Of a stretch of DNA of 64,000 nucleotides, positions 33,204 through 42,615 are shown in pieces. Numbering within the stretch: position 1 is the stretch's first letter; every line of letters starts with the position of its first letter. The stretch is from Acinetobacter pullicarnis. Lineage in GTDB: Bacteria > Pseudomonadota > Gammaproteobacteria > Pseudomonadales > Moraxellaceae. The translations under genes and the position numbers were made by a program. Location of the stretch: assembly GCF_006352475.1 (NCBI RefSeq), contig NZ_VCMZ01000001.1, forward strand, positions 1,550,001-1,614,000. Direction: 5' to 3'. The notes beneath the pieces were generated by a model. The model made no database searches. It had not been told where the DNA came from and saw nothing but the letters and a program-made list of their open reading frames with translations.

Positions 33204-33965
33204 ATGAAACACATCGTTATTCCTGCACGTTATCAAAGTTCACGTTTACCGGCTAAACCCTTGTTGTTAATCCACGGTAGACCGATGATTTTGCGTGTGG
33301 TTGATCAAGCGAAAAAAGTTGAAGGTTTTGATGATTTATGTGTTGCAACGGATCATCCACAAATTTTTGAAGTATGCCAAGCCGAAGGTGTAGATGTGGT
33401 CTTAACCAGTGCCACTCATCCTTCTGGCACAGATCGCTTAAGTGAAGTGGCGGCAATTAAAGGTTGGGATGCAGAAGATATTATCGTCAATGTGCAAGGA
33501 GATGAGCCCTTAATTCCTGCTGCATTGGTGCGTCAGGTGGCTGATTTGTTGACCAATCAGCCGCATTGCTCAATGTCTACCCTGTGTGAACCGATTCAGC
33601 ACTTAGATGAGTTTCAGCGCGATAGTATTGTTAAAGTGGTGATGTCGAAGTTTAATGAGGCACTGTATTTTAGTCGTGCAGCAATTCCTTTTGAGCGAGA
33701 TGCACATCTACAGGCAGCAGCAACATTACATCAGCAAGCCTATCGTCATTTGGGGCTTTATGCTTATCGCGTTGGTCTATTACAACAATATGTGACTTGG
33801 GAGCAGGGTGCATTAGAGCGTCTAGAGAATCTAGAGCAATTGCGCGTCTTGGAAAATGGCCATCGTATTGCAATTGATGTGGCACAATTCAGCTTGCCAC
33901 CGGGTGTCGATACACAGGCCGATCTTGATCGATTAAATGCAATGCATTTCAGTCACTTTAACTAA
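33204..33965 (+). CDS. kdsB: 3-deoxy-manno-octulosonate cytidylyltransferase (CMP-KDO synthetase)
   Basis: The 253-residue enzyme activates KDO with CTP for inner-core LPS/LOS synthesis. The nucleotide loop [20 protein letters not shown] opens the protein. [10 protein letters not shown] (about residue 96) holds the metal Asp. [18 protein letters not shown] and [15 protein letters not shown] are standard KdsB blocks. The ATG at 33204 has AAAGG ahead and the usual family N-terminus; a TTG nine codons upstream is disfavoured. It completes the msbA-lpxK-kdsB cluster. Confidence 0.96.
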   Translation: MKHIVIPARYQSSRLPAKPLLLIHGRPMILRVVDQAKKVEGFDDLCVATDHPQIFEVCQAEGVDVVLTSATHPSGTDRLSEVAAIKGWDAEDIIVNVQGDEPLIPAALVRQVADLLTNQPHCSMSTLCEPIQHLDEFQRDSIVKVVMSKFNEALYFSRAAIPFERDAHLQAAATLHQQAYRHLGLYAYRVGLLQQYVTWEQGALERLENLEQLRVLENGHRIAIDVAQFSLPPGVDTQADLDRLNAMHFSHFN

Positions 33966-33986
33966 ACCAAAGCGAAGAGACTCCTC

Positions 33987-34967
33987 TTGGATAGTAATAA
34001 TTCACAAGTGTACCCATGGCAACAACAGGTTTGGAAAACGCTTACTGGGCGTTTTCCAAATGTGGGTCATGGGCTATTGTTTTATGGTAAAAAGGGCTGT
34101 GGCAAGCATGCTTTTGCCCAATACTTTCTGACGTGGTTGCTGTGTCTGAACAAACAGCCTGAAGGTGCTTGTGGTGAGTGCAGCAGTTGTCTTTGGATTA
34201 AGTCGGATACTCATCCTAACTATGTCTATCTTTCAACCGATGATGACAATAAAAAAGCCAATGCCAAAATTAGAATTGATAAAATTCGTGATTTATTGCC
34301 CTTTGTGCAGCAGACCGTAGATGGTTGGCGCGTGATCGTGATTGATCCTGCTGAAGCCTTGAATATCGCATCGTCTAATGCTTTGCTTAAAACGTTGGAA
34401 GAGCCTGGCGATCGGGTGATGATTATTCTATTGGCAGAGCATTTTTTGAAATTACCTGCCACGATTCGCAGTCGTTTGCAGCATTTTGCCTTAGATCGAA
34501 TTGAACCTGATCAGGCACAGCAATACTTACATGCACATTTGCCTGATTTGCCAAATGATCAAGCCAAGTTATTGTTAAATTTGTCCAATCAAATGCCCTT
34601 GTTGGCGATAGAACGTCATAACGCAGCATGGTTGGCACGTCGTCATGAGTTTGCACAAGACTGGCAGAAATTGGTGGCTGAAAAAAATATGCCGCTGTTT
34701 TATGCCACTAAGTGGAACAAAGAGCTAAATTTCGCAGACTTTATACAAATGTTTGAATATTTGTTGGCAGATTTAATGGCATTAAAACTCAATCATGTCA
34801 CCAACAATAGCGATATAGATCTGCGGCCACTTGCTGAATATTATGCATTGGAGAGTTTGTTCAATCTCTACGATGAATTGCAGCAAGCCAAGCGTAAATT
34901 ACAGCAAAACGTACAAAGTAATCTTTTAATGGATGATTTGTTTATACGTTTAATGAATGTTTCATAG
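33987..34967 (+). CDS. holB: DNA polymerase III subunit delta'
   Basis: The 326-residue clamp-loader subunit has a RecA-like AAA+ domain with a modified P-loop GKKGCGKHAFAQYFLTWLLC, a zinc-binding Cys cluster (CGECSSCLWI) and the SRC-like IRSRLQHF motif. LKTLEEPGDRVMIILL is the family Walker B/sensor region. It begins with TTG, 8 bases after GAAGAGA; no suitable ATG exists near the conserved N-terminus PWQQQVWKTL. The order holB-pilZ-tatD is the same as in Pseudomonas. Confidence 0.93.
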   Translation: MDSNNSQVYPWQQQVWKTLTGRFPNVGHGLLFYGKKGCGKHAFAQYFLTWLLCLNKQPEGACGECSSCLWIKSDTHPNYVYLSTDDDNKKANAKIRIDKIRDLLPFVQQTVDGWRVIVIDPAEALNIASSNALLKTLEEPGDRVMIILLAEHFLKLPATIRSRLQHFALDRIEPDQAQQYLHAHLPDLPNDQAKLLLNLSNQMPLLAIERHNAAWLARRHEFAQDWQKLVAEKNMPLFYATKWNKELNFADFIQMFEYLLADLMALKLNHVTNNSDIDLRPLAEYYALESLFNLYDELQQAKRKLQQNVQSNLLMDDLFIRLMNVS

Positions 34968-34982
34968 AATTAGGGAATGATG

Positions 34983-35324
34983 ATGCAAAGTGGGATGGCC
35001 GATCTAACGCAACTTAATCTTCGAGACACTGCCATGCTACATGCATGTTATATGCCTTTTGTGCAGCGGGGCGGTTTGTTTATTCCATCGCAACAAAGCG
35101 TTAAAATGGGTGAGCACATTGTCGTGAGTACCACTTTGCCGGGGCAAACACAGCTGGTTCAGCTTGCTGGCAAGGTTATTTGGATTTCACATAAGGCCAC
35201 AGGTCTTAAACCTAAAGGCTTTGCAATTCAGTTGGGTGGTGAGAAGTCTGAGTTTTATCGGCTTGAAATCGAAAAAATACTGGGTGTCGCTCATTTATCA
35301 GATCGTCCAAGTTTTACATTATAA
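34983..35324 (+). CDS. pilZ: Type IV pilus assembly protein PilZ
   Basis: The product is about 113 residues with the conserved pattern of canonical PilZ: ACYMPFVQRGGLFIPSQQ, LGE-like MGEHIVVSTTLPGQ, LAGKVIWISHKATGLKPKGF and the C-terminal SDRPSFTL. It lacks the c-di-GMP-binding RxxxR and DxSxxG motifs, as PilZ itself does; it is needed for type IV pilus biogenesis and twitching. Three ATG codons run in a row at 34977-34985; the third is best spaced from AGGG. It is embedded in holB-pilZ-tatD. Confidence 0.92.
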   Translation: MQSGMADLTQLNLRDTAMLHACYMPFVQRGGLFIPSQQSVKMGEHIVVSTTLPGQTQLVQLAGKVIWISHKATGLKPKGFAIQLGGEKSEFYRLEIEKILGVAHLSDRPSFTL

Positions 35325-35348
35325 CCATTAAATATATAGGTACTTAGC

Positions 35349-36122
35349 GTGTTTGTAGATACACATTGCCACTTAACCATGCTCAATTTAGAGGCTTATG
35401 ACGGCAGCTTAGATGCCGCGCTAGCACAAGCCCGTGAAAATGGTGTGTCCAGATTTATGGGGATTTCAGTGGGTTTGGATGACCATATCGCACTTGCAGA
35501 AATTGCAGCACGTCATTCCGATGTTGGCTACAGTGTGGGTGTGCATCCCTGTGAAGATGTCGCTGTGATGCAACAGGCGAGCGTAGCGCGTTTGGTGGAA
35601 CTGGCACAGTCGGACAAGGTCTGGGCTTTGGGGGAAACGGGTTTAGATTATTTTCATAGCACAGAATATATTGCCGAACAGAAAAAATGTTTTTCAAGAC
35701 ATATACAGGCATCCAAGCAAGTAAAGAAACCAGTGGTGGTCCATACTCGTTCGGCCAAACATGACACGATTGATGTGATTCGGGCTGAGCAGTCGACGCA
35801 TGGGATTTTGCACTGTTTTACTGAAGACTGGGAAACTGCAAAAGCCGTCCTTGATTATGGTTACTATATTTCTTTTTCAGGTATTATCTCGTTTAAAAGT
35901 GCGCAAGACTTACGAGATGTGGCAAAACAAGTGCCTTTGGATCGTATTCTGATTGAGACAGATAGCCCTTATTTGGCACCTGTACCGTATCGTGGCAAAA
36001 GTAATGAACCAAAATATGTCCCTTTTGTAGCGAAAGCGCTTGCTGATGTATATGATATGACACCTGAGGAGATTGGGTTTATCACTACCCAAAACTTTGA
36101 TAATCTTCTAAATTTTAAATAA
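35349..36122 (+). CDS. TatD-family metal-dependent hydrolase (YcfH type)
   Basis: The 257-residue TIM-barrel hydrolase has the metal ligands of the TatD DNase family: FVDTHCHLTM at the N-terminus, GETGLDYFH (Glu/Asp), VVHTRSAKHDT (His), HCFTEDWETAK (His) and ILIETDSPYLAP (Asp). Members act as 3'-5' DNases or on D-amino-acyl tRNA-like substrates. The start is GTG. It follows pilZ by 24 bases. Which TatD paralogue it is cannot be told, but the holB-linked copy corresponds to YcfH in E. coli. Confidence 0.93.
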   Translation: MFVDTHCHLTMLNLEAYDGSLDAALAQARENGVSRFMGISVGLDDHIALAEIAARHSDVGYSVGVHPCEDVAVMQQASVARLVELAQSDKVWALGETGLDYFHSTEYIAEQKKCFSRHIQASKQVKKPVVVHTRSAKHDTIDVIRAEQSTHGILHCFTEDWETAKAVLDYGYYISFSGIISFKSAQDLRDVAKQVPLDRILIETDSPYLAPVPYRGKSNEPKYVPFVAKALADVYDMTPEEIGFITTQNFDNLLNFK

Positions 36123-36148
36123 TGCTGTTAAGCGCATGACCGTTAAAA

Positions 36149-36781
36149 GTGAGTAAGCCGGTGAAGATGGATCGACAGGCTCAGTTTAGAGCACGAGAAG
36201 CATTAATATTTCAAGTTGCAGAACAATTGCTGTTGGAAAATGGCGAATCGGGGATGACGCTTGATGCGCTCGCTGCTGAACTTGATCTTGCCAAAGGGAC
36301 GCTGTATAAGCATTTTCAAAGTAAAGATGAGCTGTATATGTTGCTGATTATTCGCAATGAGCAGATGCTACTTGAAATGATCCATGATGCAGGAAAAGCT
36401 TTCCCAGAGCATTTGGCTTTTTTTATGTTGCATCATTTACATCATCCTGAGCGAACGGTGTTGTTCCATCAAATCGAAGAACGCTTGTCGATCACAGCGC
36501 AAGGCATTCAAGATTTATTCTATCAACTCTATCAAGTGCGTAAACAACGTCTACGCCTGATCATTGGCTTGACTGAAAACTATTTAGCATCGCAAGAAAG
36601 TGTGATGTCAGTACGTGATTATTTGGCCACGATCTGGTCGATTACCCATGGTGGTGCTGCTATTTTAAATTCAAGTTTTTATCAGCGTTATTTGGGTGCA
36701 CGAGATACCTTGCGTATTGCACTGATTGATCAAGCACTGGCTGTTCCAAACCTGATCTCTCCAGAACATCAACCTGCTTAG
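36149..36781 (+). CDS. TetR-family transcriptional regulator
   Basis: The 210-residue protein has the TetR DNA-binding helix-turn-helix (about residues 25-65: GMTLDALAAELDLAKGTLYK, HFQSKDELYMLLIIRNEQ) and a mostly helical ligand domain. The start is either GTG 36149 or ATG 36167, with no clear ribosome site for either. It lies between tatD and the gspHIJK genes on the same strand, 11 bases before gspH. Whether it controls the pseudopilin genes or a distant target is unknown. Confidence 0.85.
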   Translation: MSKPVKMDRQAQFRAREALIFQVAEQLLLENGESGMTLDALAAELDLAKGTLYKHFQSKDELYMLLIIRNEQMLLEMIHDAGKAFPEHLAFFMLHHLHHPERTVLFHQIEERLSITAQGIQDLFYQLYQVRKQRLRLIIGLTENYLASQESVMSVRDYLATIWSITHGGAAILNSSFYQRYLGARDTLRIALIDQALAVPNLISPEHQPA

Positions 36782-36791
36782 TCAGAGACTT

Positions 36792-37370
36792 ATGAATAAC
36801 CGACCAATGTTACACAAACAAGCCGGTTTTACCCTGATCGAAGTCATGGTTGTGATTGTGATTGTGGGTATTTTAGCTTCGTTGATCACCCTCAATATTG
36901 ATGGGGTTGATCAACGTAAAGCCATGCAGGCCAGAGAGTTACTGGTATTGGATCTGAAAAAAATTAATCGCGAAGCCAACGATCAAGCCCGTGTGTATGC
37001 AATGCAAACGCAGGCTGCGAGCAATGTCAGTCCTTTTCAATACCGTCTACTTGAATATCAAAAACAAAATGCGCCAAAAGCATCTTCTAGCATACAAGCG
37101 CGGCCAATGTTGAGTCTTTATCAATGGCAAGATGCAACGGAGTTCCCCGTACGACAACTCCCCGAACAAGTATCCTTTGTGATTGAAGCACAACAACCCC
37201 ATTATGCCGAGAACAGCCAAACTGAATTACTCAGACAAGATGCCCCAACGTTGATTTGGTTTGGAAATGGCGAAGCTAAACCTGTCATGATCCAAGTGTA
37301 TTATGCACAAAGACCGATTGGTGAACCAATCACAATAGATCATTTGGGTAAAGTAGATGCGCAATCCTAA
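36792..37370 (+). CDS. gspH: Type II secretion minor pseudopilin GspH
   Basis: The 192-residue protein has the prepilin leader and cleavage site QAGFTLIEVMVVIVIVGILA, in which Glu5 of the mature chain follows the Gly-Phe cleavage by the prepilin peptidase. A long N-terminal helix and a beta-rich head follow. The pseudopilus pushes folded exoproteins through the GspD secretin. The head contains REANDQARVYAMQTQ, typical of GspH. It starts the gspHIJK run; the major pseudopilin gene and the rest of the machine are not in this window. It overlaps gspI by 14 bases. Confidence 0.88.
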   Translation: MNNRPMLHKQAGFTLIEVMVVIVIVGILASLITLNIDGVDQRKAMQARELLVLDLKKINREANDQARVYAMQTQAASNVSPFQYRLLEYQKQNAPKASSSIQARPMLSLYQWQDATEFPVRQLPEQVSFVIEAQQPHYAENSQTELLRQDAPTLIWFGNGEAKPVMIQVYYAQRPIGEPITIDHLGKVDAQS

Positions 37371-37746
37371 GGGTTTTACCCTGCTTGAGGTGGTGGTTGC
37401 TTTGGCGATTTTTGCAATTGCAGCAATGGCATTGACCAAAGTGGGCATGCAATATACGCAGTCCACCTCTAATGCAATACTTAGAACCAAAGCGCAGTTT
37501 GTTGCGCAAAATGAAATTGCCAGTATGCAAATTAAACGCGAGTGGCTAACAGGCACCCAGTCTAAGCAAGTGACTGCGCAAGGGGAGAGCTGGCAAATCG
37601 ATAAGAAATCTGAATCGACCATTAGCCCTAATGTGCAAAAAATTGAAGTGCAAGTGAGTTTATTTGATACGGAAGCAGACAAGGTCGGCACTGGAATTAC
37701 GCATCTGGTATTTTTTAATTATCCAGAAAAAGATAAAAGCCTATGA
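37357..37746 (+). CDS. gspI: Type II secretion minor pseudopilin GspI
   Basis: The 129-residue protein has a short leader and the cleavage motif PKGFTLLEVVVALAIFAIAA, followed by the conserved AQFVAQNEIASMQIKREW block of GspI. GspI forms the tip complex with GspJ and GspK. GGGTAAAG precedes the ATG inside the end of gspH, and the stop overlaps the gspJ start (ATGA), so the three are translationally linked. Confidence 0.93.
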   Translation: MRNPKGFTLLEVVVALAIFAIAAMALTKVGMQYTQSTSNAILRTKAQFVAQNEIASMQIKREWLTGTQSKQVTAQGESWQIDKKSESTISPNVQKIEVQVSLFDTEADKVGTGITHLVFFNYPEKDKSL

Positions 37747-38375
37747 AAATAAAAAAATCCCAAGCCGCTTTTACTTTGGTTGAGTTGTTGGTTGCGATTG
37801 CTATTTTTGCCATTCTTTCGGCACTTGGATGGAAAGTCTTTGACTATTTAGGACAAACCAAAGCACGCAACAGCATACATGAAGAGCATTTGTCACAAAT
37901 TCAAGAAGCCTACCAACAGATCCAACGCGATATGCTGCAAATAATTGCCGTTGGTGCCAATGTTGATGGTAGTTTGAAACCTGCATTGCAGCTTGATAAT
38001 CAATTGCTAAGCTTTAGCAAAACAGGAGTGACGGATCCCTTAAAACAGGGGTTAGCACCAGATGAGCGGATTGAGTATCAGTATAATGCCGAGCAAAAAA
38101 CCATTTATCGCCTTAAATATACACATTTAGACCGCACTGCTGCGGAGCAACCGTTGTCAAGTGTGCTACTCAAGAATGTTGAGCAATATGAAATTACCTT
38201 GCTTGATCCGAATGAATTAAGTCGCTGGCCTGAGTCCGTAGTGAATTTAAATGACAATCGCGCTTCTGTAAAATTACCGCGCGGCTTAAAAATAAAAATG
38301 AGTGTGAACGAGGTTGAATATGAATGGATATTTAGCCTGTTGAATACGAGTTTTATCAGCAAAACTGGACCGTAA
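37743..38375 (+). CDS. gspJ: Type II secretion minor pseudopilin GspJ
   Basis: The 210-residue protein has the prepilin motif QAAFTLVELLVAIAIFAILS after a Lys-rich leader, then YQQIQRDMLQIIA and the GspJ-typical region around YQYNAEQKTIYRLKY. It forms the core of the GspI-J-K tip. It overlaps gspI by four bases and is followed by gspK after 32 bases. A ten-codon frame (38379-38411) lies in that gap and ends on the gspK start; I regard it as chance. Confidence 0.92.
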   Translation: MKIKKSQAAFTLVELLVAIAIFAILSALGWKVFDYLGQTKARNSIHEEHLSQIQEAYQQIQRDMLQIIAVGANVDGSLKPALQLDNQLLSFSKTGVTDPLKQGLAPDERIEYQYNAEQKTIYRLKYTHLDRTAAEQPLSSVLLKNVEQYEITLLDPNELSRWPESVVNLNDNRASVKLPRGLKIKMSVNEVEYEWIFSLLNTSFISKTGP

Positions 38376-38407
38376 AGCATGAATAAAACACATGTTGAGA
38401 AAAGTGC

Positions 38408-39355
38408 ATGAAGCAGCAAAAGGGTATTGCATTAATTACGATCTTGGTCATGGTGGCTTTGGCGACGATTATTGCTGCGACGATTGCAAAGCGCCAACAA
38501 TATACGCTTGAAAGCACAGCTTACTTAATGCGTCAAAATCAATCTTTACACTATGCTAAAGCTGCTGAGGCATTTTATTCAGAGCTTTTAGTGCTCGATA
38601 GCGAAACCAGTGCGGAAGCAGATTTCTTACAAGAATCTTGGGCACAACCGATGCCACCATTTCCAGTCGAAGATGGGATCGTTTCTGGGCAGCTTGAAGA
38701 TGAGTCTGGCAAGTTTAATTTAAATAGTTTGCTGAAAGCAGATGGCAGCCCCAATCCGCAGATGCAAAAAGTATTTGAGCAACTGTTACAACGTGTGGGA
38801 CTACCAGCAACGCTGAGCCAAGCGGTAATGGATTGGCAGGATGCTGATGATTTGAGCATTGGGCCGATGGGGGCTGAAAGTCAATATTATCAAGGTTTAA
38901 CCAAGCCTTATTTGGCGGCCAATCGCCCATTTCAAAGTGTTGAAGAGCTGCGTTTGGTGCGTGGTTTTGAAGCAAAGAACTTTGATTTGATCGCACCTTA
39001 TTTGTCGGCTTTGCCCGATGTTGAGACAAAAATTAATATCAACACCGCACCAGCATTGTTGCTGGCGAGTATTGATGAAAAACTAGAGGTCAATCGTGTT
39101 GCTGACACCCTAAGTCAGCAGCAAGCCAAACAGGCACATTTTGCGAAAGTCAGTGACCTACTGGAAACACCTGCATTTAATCAACTGGATGCTGCTGCAA
39201 AAACATTGGCCAATAATGTACTCGATGTAAAGTCAGCGTTTTTTAAGGCCAATATCGAAGTGCTGCTGAATCAGCGGAGACGACAATTGAGTAGTCATCT
39301 TATTCGTAAAGATAAGCGAGTGCAGGTCTATTCACGGAGCCTGGCACCGTTTTAG
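38408..39355 (+). CDS. gspK: Type II secretion minor pseudopilin GspK
   Basis: The 315-residue protein begins QKGIALITILVMVALATIIA; the position normally held by Glu5 is hydrophobic, which is the rule for GspK. A large alpha-helical insert domain follows, with DESGKFNLNSLLKADG, VMDWQDADD and INTAPALLLASI (helix-hairpin-helix-like). GspK caps the pseudopilus tip. GAGAAAAG precedes the ATG. It is the last gene of the cluster. Confidence 0.94.
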   Translation: MKQQKGIALITILVMVALATIIAATIAKRQQYTLESTAYLMRQNQSLHYAKAAEAFYSELLVLDSETSAEADFLQESWAQPMPPFPVEDGIVSGQLEDESGKFNLNSLLKADGSPNPQMQKVFEQLLQRVGLPATLSQAVMDWQDADDLSIGPMGAESQYYQGLTKPYLAANRPFQSVEELRLVRGFEAKNFDLIAPYLSALPDVETKININTAPALLLASIDEKLEVNRVADTLSQQQAKQAHFAKVSDLLETPAFNQLDAAAKTLANNVLDVKSAFFKANIEVLLNQRRRQLSSHLIRKDKRVQVYSRSLAPF

Positions 39356-39468
39356 CTAATCCTATGATTAACTACTCATATCTGCATGAAATGGTGTTGT
39401 AAGCCTGTTATACTTTGGCTTAATTGACAGCAGAATTAAATTTAATTCGAATCTTGGTGAATTTGTTC

Positions 39469-39474
39469 TATAAT
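39469..39474 (+). promoter_or_regulatory. Possible -10 box upstream of the QueD-like gene
   Basis: A perfect TATAAT lies 33 bases before the ATG at 39508. No good -35 element stands 16-18 bases upstream, so this is only a candidate promoter. Confidence 0.35.
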
Positions 39475-39507
39475 CAATTTTTAACGTTTTGTTGATATAA
39501 TTGGCAC

Positions 39508-40104
39508 ATGTTAATTCGTAAGTTATTTAAGTTCGAAAACGCACATATTGTACGCAATTGCAGCTCTGATCGGTGTAAGCGCTCTATCCATGGGCATAGC
39601 TATAAAGTTGAATTATTACTTAAAGCTTCTAAGCTCGATCATGGCCAAATGGTGTACGACTTTGGTTTGCTAAAAGGGATGATCAAAGACATTTTTGATA
39701 GCTTTGATCATGCAATTTGTTTTTGGCAGCATGATGATTCAGCCTATATTGAGGCGTGTAAAACATTTAGTGCACGTTGGGTCGCTTTACCTGTATCGCC
39801 ATCCGCTGAACAATTTTCACGAATCTTCTTTTTTCTTGCACAAGAAATTATGAAGTCGACGGTTACTCAAAATGGTGAGGGCGACGTCGAAGTTTATTCG
39901 GTAATTGTGCACGAAACAGATACAGGCTATGCGCAAAGTTTTCAGGAAGATATTGAAAATGAGCAAATGGGCTTACTTCGTCTGGATCAAATTGTTTTCT
40001 CAGATCAAGTGGTTGCAGAATGGTCTGACCCAGAGATGTATGAGAAATTGAAGCAAGGGATTAAATTTATTAATCCAGAAGTTGATTTACAGGTGAAAGT
40101 CTAG
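39508..40104 (+). CDS. 6-carboxy-tetrahydropterin synthase-like protein (QueD/PTPS family)
   Basis: The 198-residue protein keeps the PTPS zinc ligands in FKFENAHIV and IHGHSYKVEL, a cysteine just before HGH, the charge-relay residues in FDHAICF and the substrate Glu in IVHETDTGYAQ. QueD makes the pterin precursor of queuosine in tRNA. The protein is much longer than E. coli QueD (about 120 residues), with an insert around residues 85-100 and a 50-residue acidic C-terminal extension. It therefore could be a related pterin enzyme. It precedes ung by 45 bases. Confidence 0.8.
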   Translation: MLIRKLFKFENAHIVRNCSSDRCKRSIHGHSYKVELLLKASKLDHGQMVYDFGLLKGMIKDIFDSFDHAICFWQHDDSAYIEACKTFSARWVALPVSPSAEQFSRIFFFLAQEIMKSTVTQNGEGDVEVYSVIVHETDTGYAQSFQEDIENEQMGLLRLDQIVFSDQVVAEWSDPEMYEKLKQGIKFINPEVDLQVKV

Positions 40105-40149
40105 GCACTGGCCTGGACAACACAACCATGGATTTAGGATGTTATTAAA

Positions 40150-40863
40150 ATGAGCTTAACTGAGCAGGAACAAATAAAACTGAGTCAAGTTCGGTTAGAT
40201 CAAAGTTGGAAGGCGGCTTTAACGGAATTTTTGTTAAGTGAAAAAATGGATCATTTGCGTGAATTTCTTCGTCAAGAAATATCCGAAAATAAAACCATAT
40301 ACCCGCCAAGCACAATGATTTTCAACGCTTTGGATAGCACGCCATTGAATCAAGTCAAAGCTGTGATTATTGGGCAAGACCCATATCATGGACCTGATCA
40401 AGCGCATGGGTTGAGTTTCTCGGTACAAAGAGGGGTTGCGGTACCGCCTTCTTTACGTAATATTTTCCATGAACTGCAAAGTGATCTCGCTATTCCAATT
40501 GCAAAACACGGCAATTTAAGCAAATGGGCTGAACAAGGTGTTTTGCTGCTTAATAGTGTGCTGACCGTTGAAGCAGGACAACCAACCTCACACCAAAAAC
40601 AAGGCTGGGAAGATTTTACCGACACTGTAATTGATGTGTTAAATCAACAGCGTGAAAACATTGTCTTTATTCTTTGGGGCGCGTACGCACAACGAAAAGG
40701 ACAACGTATCGATCAGAGCAAGCATCTGATCTTAAAAGCAGTACATCCATCTCCCTTAGCCGCAAACCGTGGTGGCTTTTTTGGTTGTAAAGCTTTTTCT
40801 AAAACAAATCATTATCTGAAACAAAATGGCATTGAGCCAATAGACTGGCAGCTGGACGCATGA
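40150..40863 (+). CDS. ung: Uracil-DNA glycosylase
   Basis: The 237-residue repair enzyme removes uracil from DNA. The water-activating motif [16 protein letters not shown] (about residues 75-90) and the DNA-intercalation motif [18 protein letters not shown] are both intact; [17 protein letters not shown] is also diagnostic. It is the family 1 type. Its stop overlaps the next gene's start by four bases (ATGA). Confidence 0.97.
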   Translation: MSLTEQEQIKLSQVRLDQSWKAALTEFLLSEKMDHLREFLRQEISENKTIYPPSTMIFNALDSTPLNQVKAVIIGQDPYHGPDQAHGLSFSVQRGVAVPPSLRNIFHELQSDLAIPIAKHGNLSKWAEQGVLLLNSVLTVEAGQPTSHQKQGWEDFTDTVIDVLNQQRENIVFILWGAYAQRKGQRIDQSKHLILKAVHPSPLAANRGGFFGCKAFSKTNHYLKQNGIEPIDWQLDA

Positions 40864-41981
40864 CAAATTTACTTCAAAGCAATAATTATCATCCTGATTT
40901 GATCATTGAAGAAGCCCGCAATGGTTGGCGCATTATTCGGCTGAATCGTCCGAAATCACTTCATGCATTGGATGAATCAATTGCGACTGCATTGTTAAAA
41001 CTATTTGAAGATTTTCATCAAGATGACAGTGTTAAAGCGATTTGGTTAGATTCGACGACACCAAAAGCCTTCTGTGCAGGTGGTGATGTTCGTAAATTAA
41101 GACAATTGGTCATTAATGACGAAGTCGATGCTGCAAATCGTTTTTTTGAGCAAGAATACTCGCTGGATTTACTCTTACACAACTATGCTAAACCTGTGGT
41201 TGTTTGGGGTGAAGGTTATGTCATGGGCGGTGGTTTAGGCCTGTTTATGGCAGCACCATTCCGCTTAGTGACCCCATTTTCACGTTTGGCGATGCCAGAA
41301 GTGAATATTGGACTTTATCCAGATGTGGGCGGTAGCCGCTTTTTGGCAGACCGCGGTCCAATCGGCTTGTTTACCGGCTTGACGGGTTCAATCATGACGG
41401 CTGCGGGTGCATACGGGATTGGTTGGGCGACACATATTTGCGATGCACAACGTGATGTGGTTTTGCAGAAACTGGTTGATATCGACTGGGAACATTATCC
41501 AGCAGGGGATTTTCGTGCCTTGGACGATACCTTAAATGGTATGCATCGCCCAGTACCACCTGGTCCATTACAAAACTCACTTGATGTCATTCACAGTGTT
41601 TGTCGCGGTGTGGATTTCGAACAAGACTACAATGCGATCATTGGCTTAAGTGATGCGCGCAGTGATTGGTTGCGTCAAGCCAGTGAAAACTTGCAAAAAG
41701 GTTCACCAAGCACAGCTGCAATTACTTGGTTGTTGTGGCAGTGGGGCAGACAGGTGCATCCATGGCAAGAAGTTTTTGCGCTTGAAGAACAAATTTCCAA
41801 TTGGAAATTACGCCATCCCGATTTTGTAGAGGGTGTGCGTGCACGTTTAGTTGATAAAGACTTGTCTCCAGAATGGGAGGAAGTTGAATCGATGACATTA
41901 CCTGGTATTTTGGCGAAAAATCCGCCCGTCACGAATATCGAGAGTTGGAATGATTTACTCAAACTTTATCACGTGATCTAA
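40860..41981 (+). CDS. Enoyl-CoA hydratase/isomerase family, 3-hydroxyisobutyryl-CoA hydrolase type
   Basis: The 373-residue protein is a crotonase-fold enzyme of the HIBCH subgroup: [11 protein letters not shown] (oxyanion loop), [20 protein letters not shown] and [18 protein letters not shown] with the Glu and Asp used in hydrolysis. It probably hydrolyses 3-hydroxyisobutyryl-CoA or a similar acyl-CoA in valine breakdown, but substrate range within this family is broad. The C-terminal helical extension fits HIBCH. No other valine-degradation genes are near; it is coupled to ung by overlap. Confidence 0.85.
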   Translation: MTNLLQSNNYHPDLIIEEARNGWRIIRLNRPKSLHALDESIATALLKLFEDFHQDDSVKAIWLDSTTPKAFCAGGDVRKLRQLVINDEVDAANRFFEQEYSLDLLLHNYAKPVVVWGEGYVMGGGLGLFMAAPFRLVTPFSRLAMPEVNIGLYPDVGGSRFLADRGPIGLFTGLTGSIMTAAGAYGIGWATHICDAQRDVVLQKLVDIDWEHYPAGDFRALDDTLNGMHRPVPPGPLQNSLDVIHSVCRGVDFEQDYNAIIGLSDARSDWLRQASENLQKGSPSTAAITWLLWQWGRQVHPWQEVFALEEQISNWKLRHPDFVEGVRARLVDKDLSPEWEEVESMTLPGILAKNPPVTNIESWNDLLKLYHVI

Positions 41982-41987
41982 ATTGTA

Positions 41988-42545
41988 ATGGTTGATACGT
42001 TAAAAAACTTAGCAGATGACATTGATGCAGATGATGAGTCAACACGTATCGATGAGCAGTGGATGCAGCTTGCATATGAGCAAGCTGCATTGGCTGCTGC
42101 ACAAGATGAGGTTCCTGTTGGTGCGGTTTTAGTGAGCCAAGGCCAAGTGATTGGACTGGGCTATAATTGTCCAATTGAACGGCATGATCCAACGGCACAT
42201 GCTGAAATACAAGCACTGCGCCAAGCCTGCTTAGTCGGTCAAAATTATAGACTGCCACTGGATACAACCCTTTATGTAACTTTAGAGCCATGCACCATGT
42301 GTGTTGGCGCTTTGATTCATGCGCGAGTGACGCGGGTGGTATTTGCCACCACAGAACCGAAGGCTGGTGCGCTGGTCAGTAGTCGGCAGTTATTAGAGAG
42401 TGGTTATTATAATCATAGTTTTGCGTTTCAAGGCGGCTGTTTACAGCAGCAATGCGCCACACAACTTTCTACATTTTTTAAAATGCGACGAGCACAAAAA
42501 AAACAACAACGTTTGGCAGAGAAAAACGCCTCGGCAGTAAAATAA
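41988..42545 (+). CDS. tadA: tRNA-specific adenosine deaminase
   Basis: The 185-residue zinc enzyme makes inosine at the wobble base of tRNA-Arg(ACG). The catalytic motif THAEIQAL (His and Glu) and zinc motif LEPCTMCVGALIHARV are intact, as is EVPVGAVLV. The first 25 residues (TLKNLADDIDADDESTRIDE) extend beyond E. coli TadA and are acidic; translation might begin later, at the Met before QLAYEQ. It follows the hydrolase gene by six bases. Confidence 0.94.
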   Translation: MVDTLKNLADDIDADDESTRIDEQWMQLAYEQAALAAAQDEVPVGAVLVSQGQVIGLGYNCPIERHDPTAHAEIQALRQACLVGQNYRLPLDTTLYVTLEPCTMCVGALIHARVTRVVFATTEPKAGALVSSRQLLESGYYNHSFAFQGGCLQQQCATQLSTFFKMRRAQKKQQRLAEKNASAVK

Positions 42546-42615
42546 AAGGCTTTACTTTGTGAATCAAATATTGACAATTGGTGTTGTCAAAAAAATCAAG
42601 CTCACTGGGAAAGTT

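Noticed and set aside
38379..38411. Ten-codon frame ending on the gspK start (ATGA)
   Set aside because: Too short to judge; no strong ribosome site of its own, and gspK already has GAGAAAAG.
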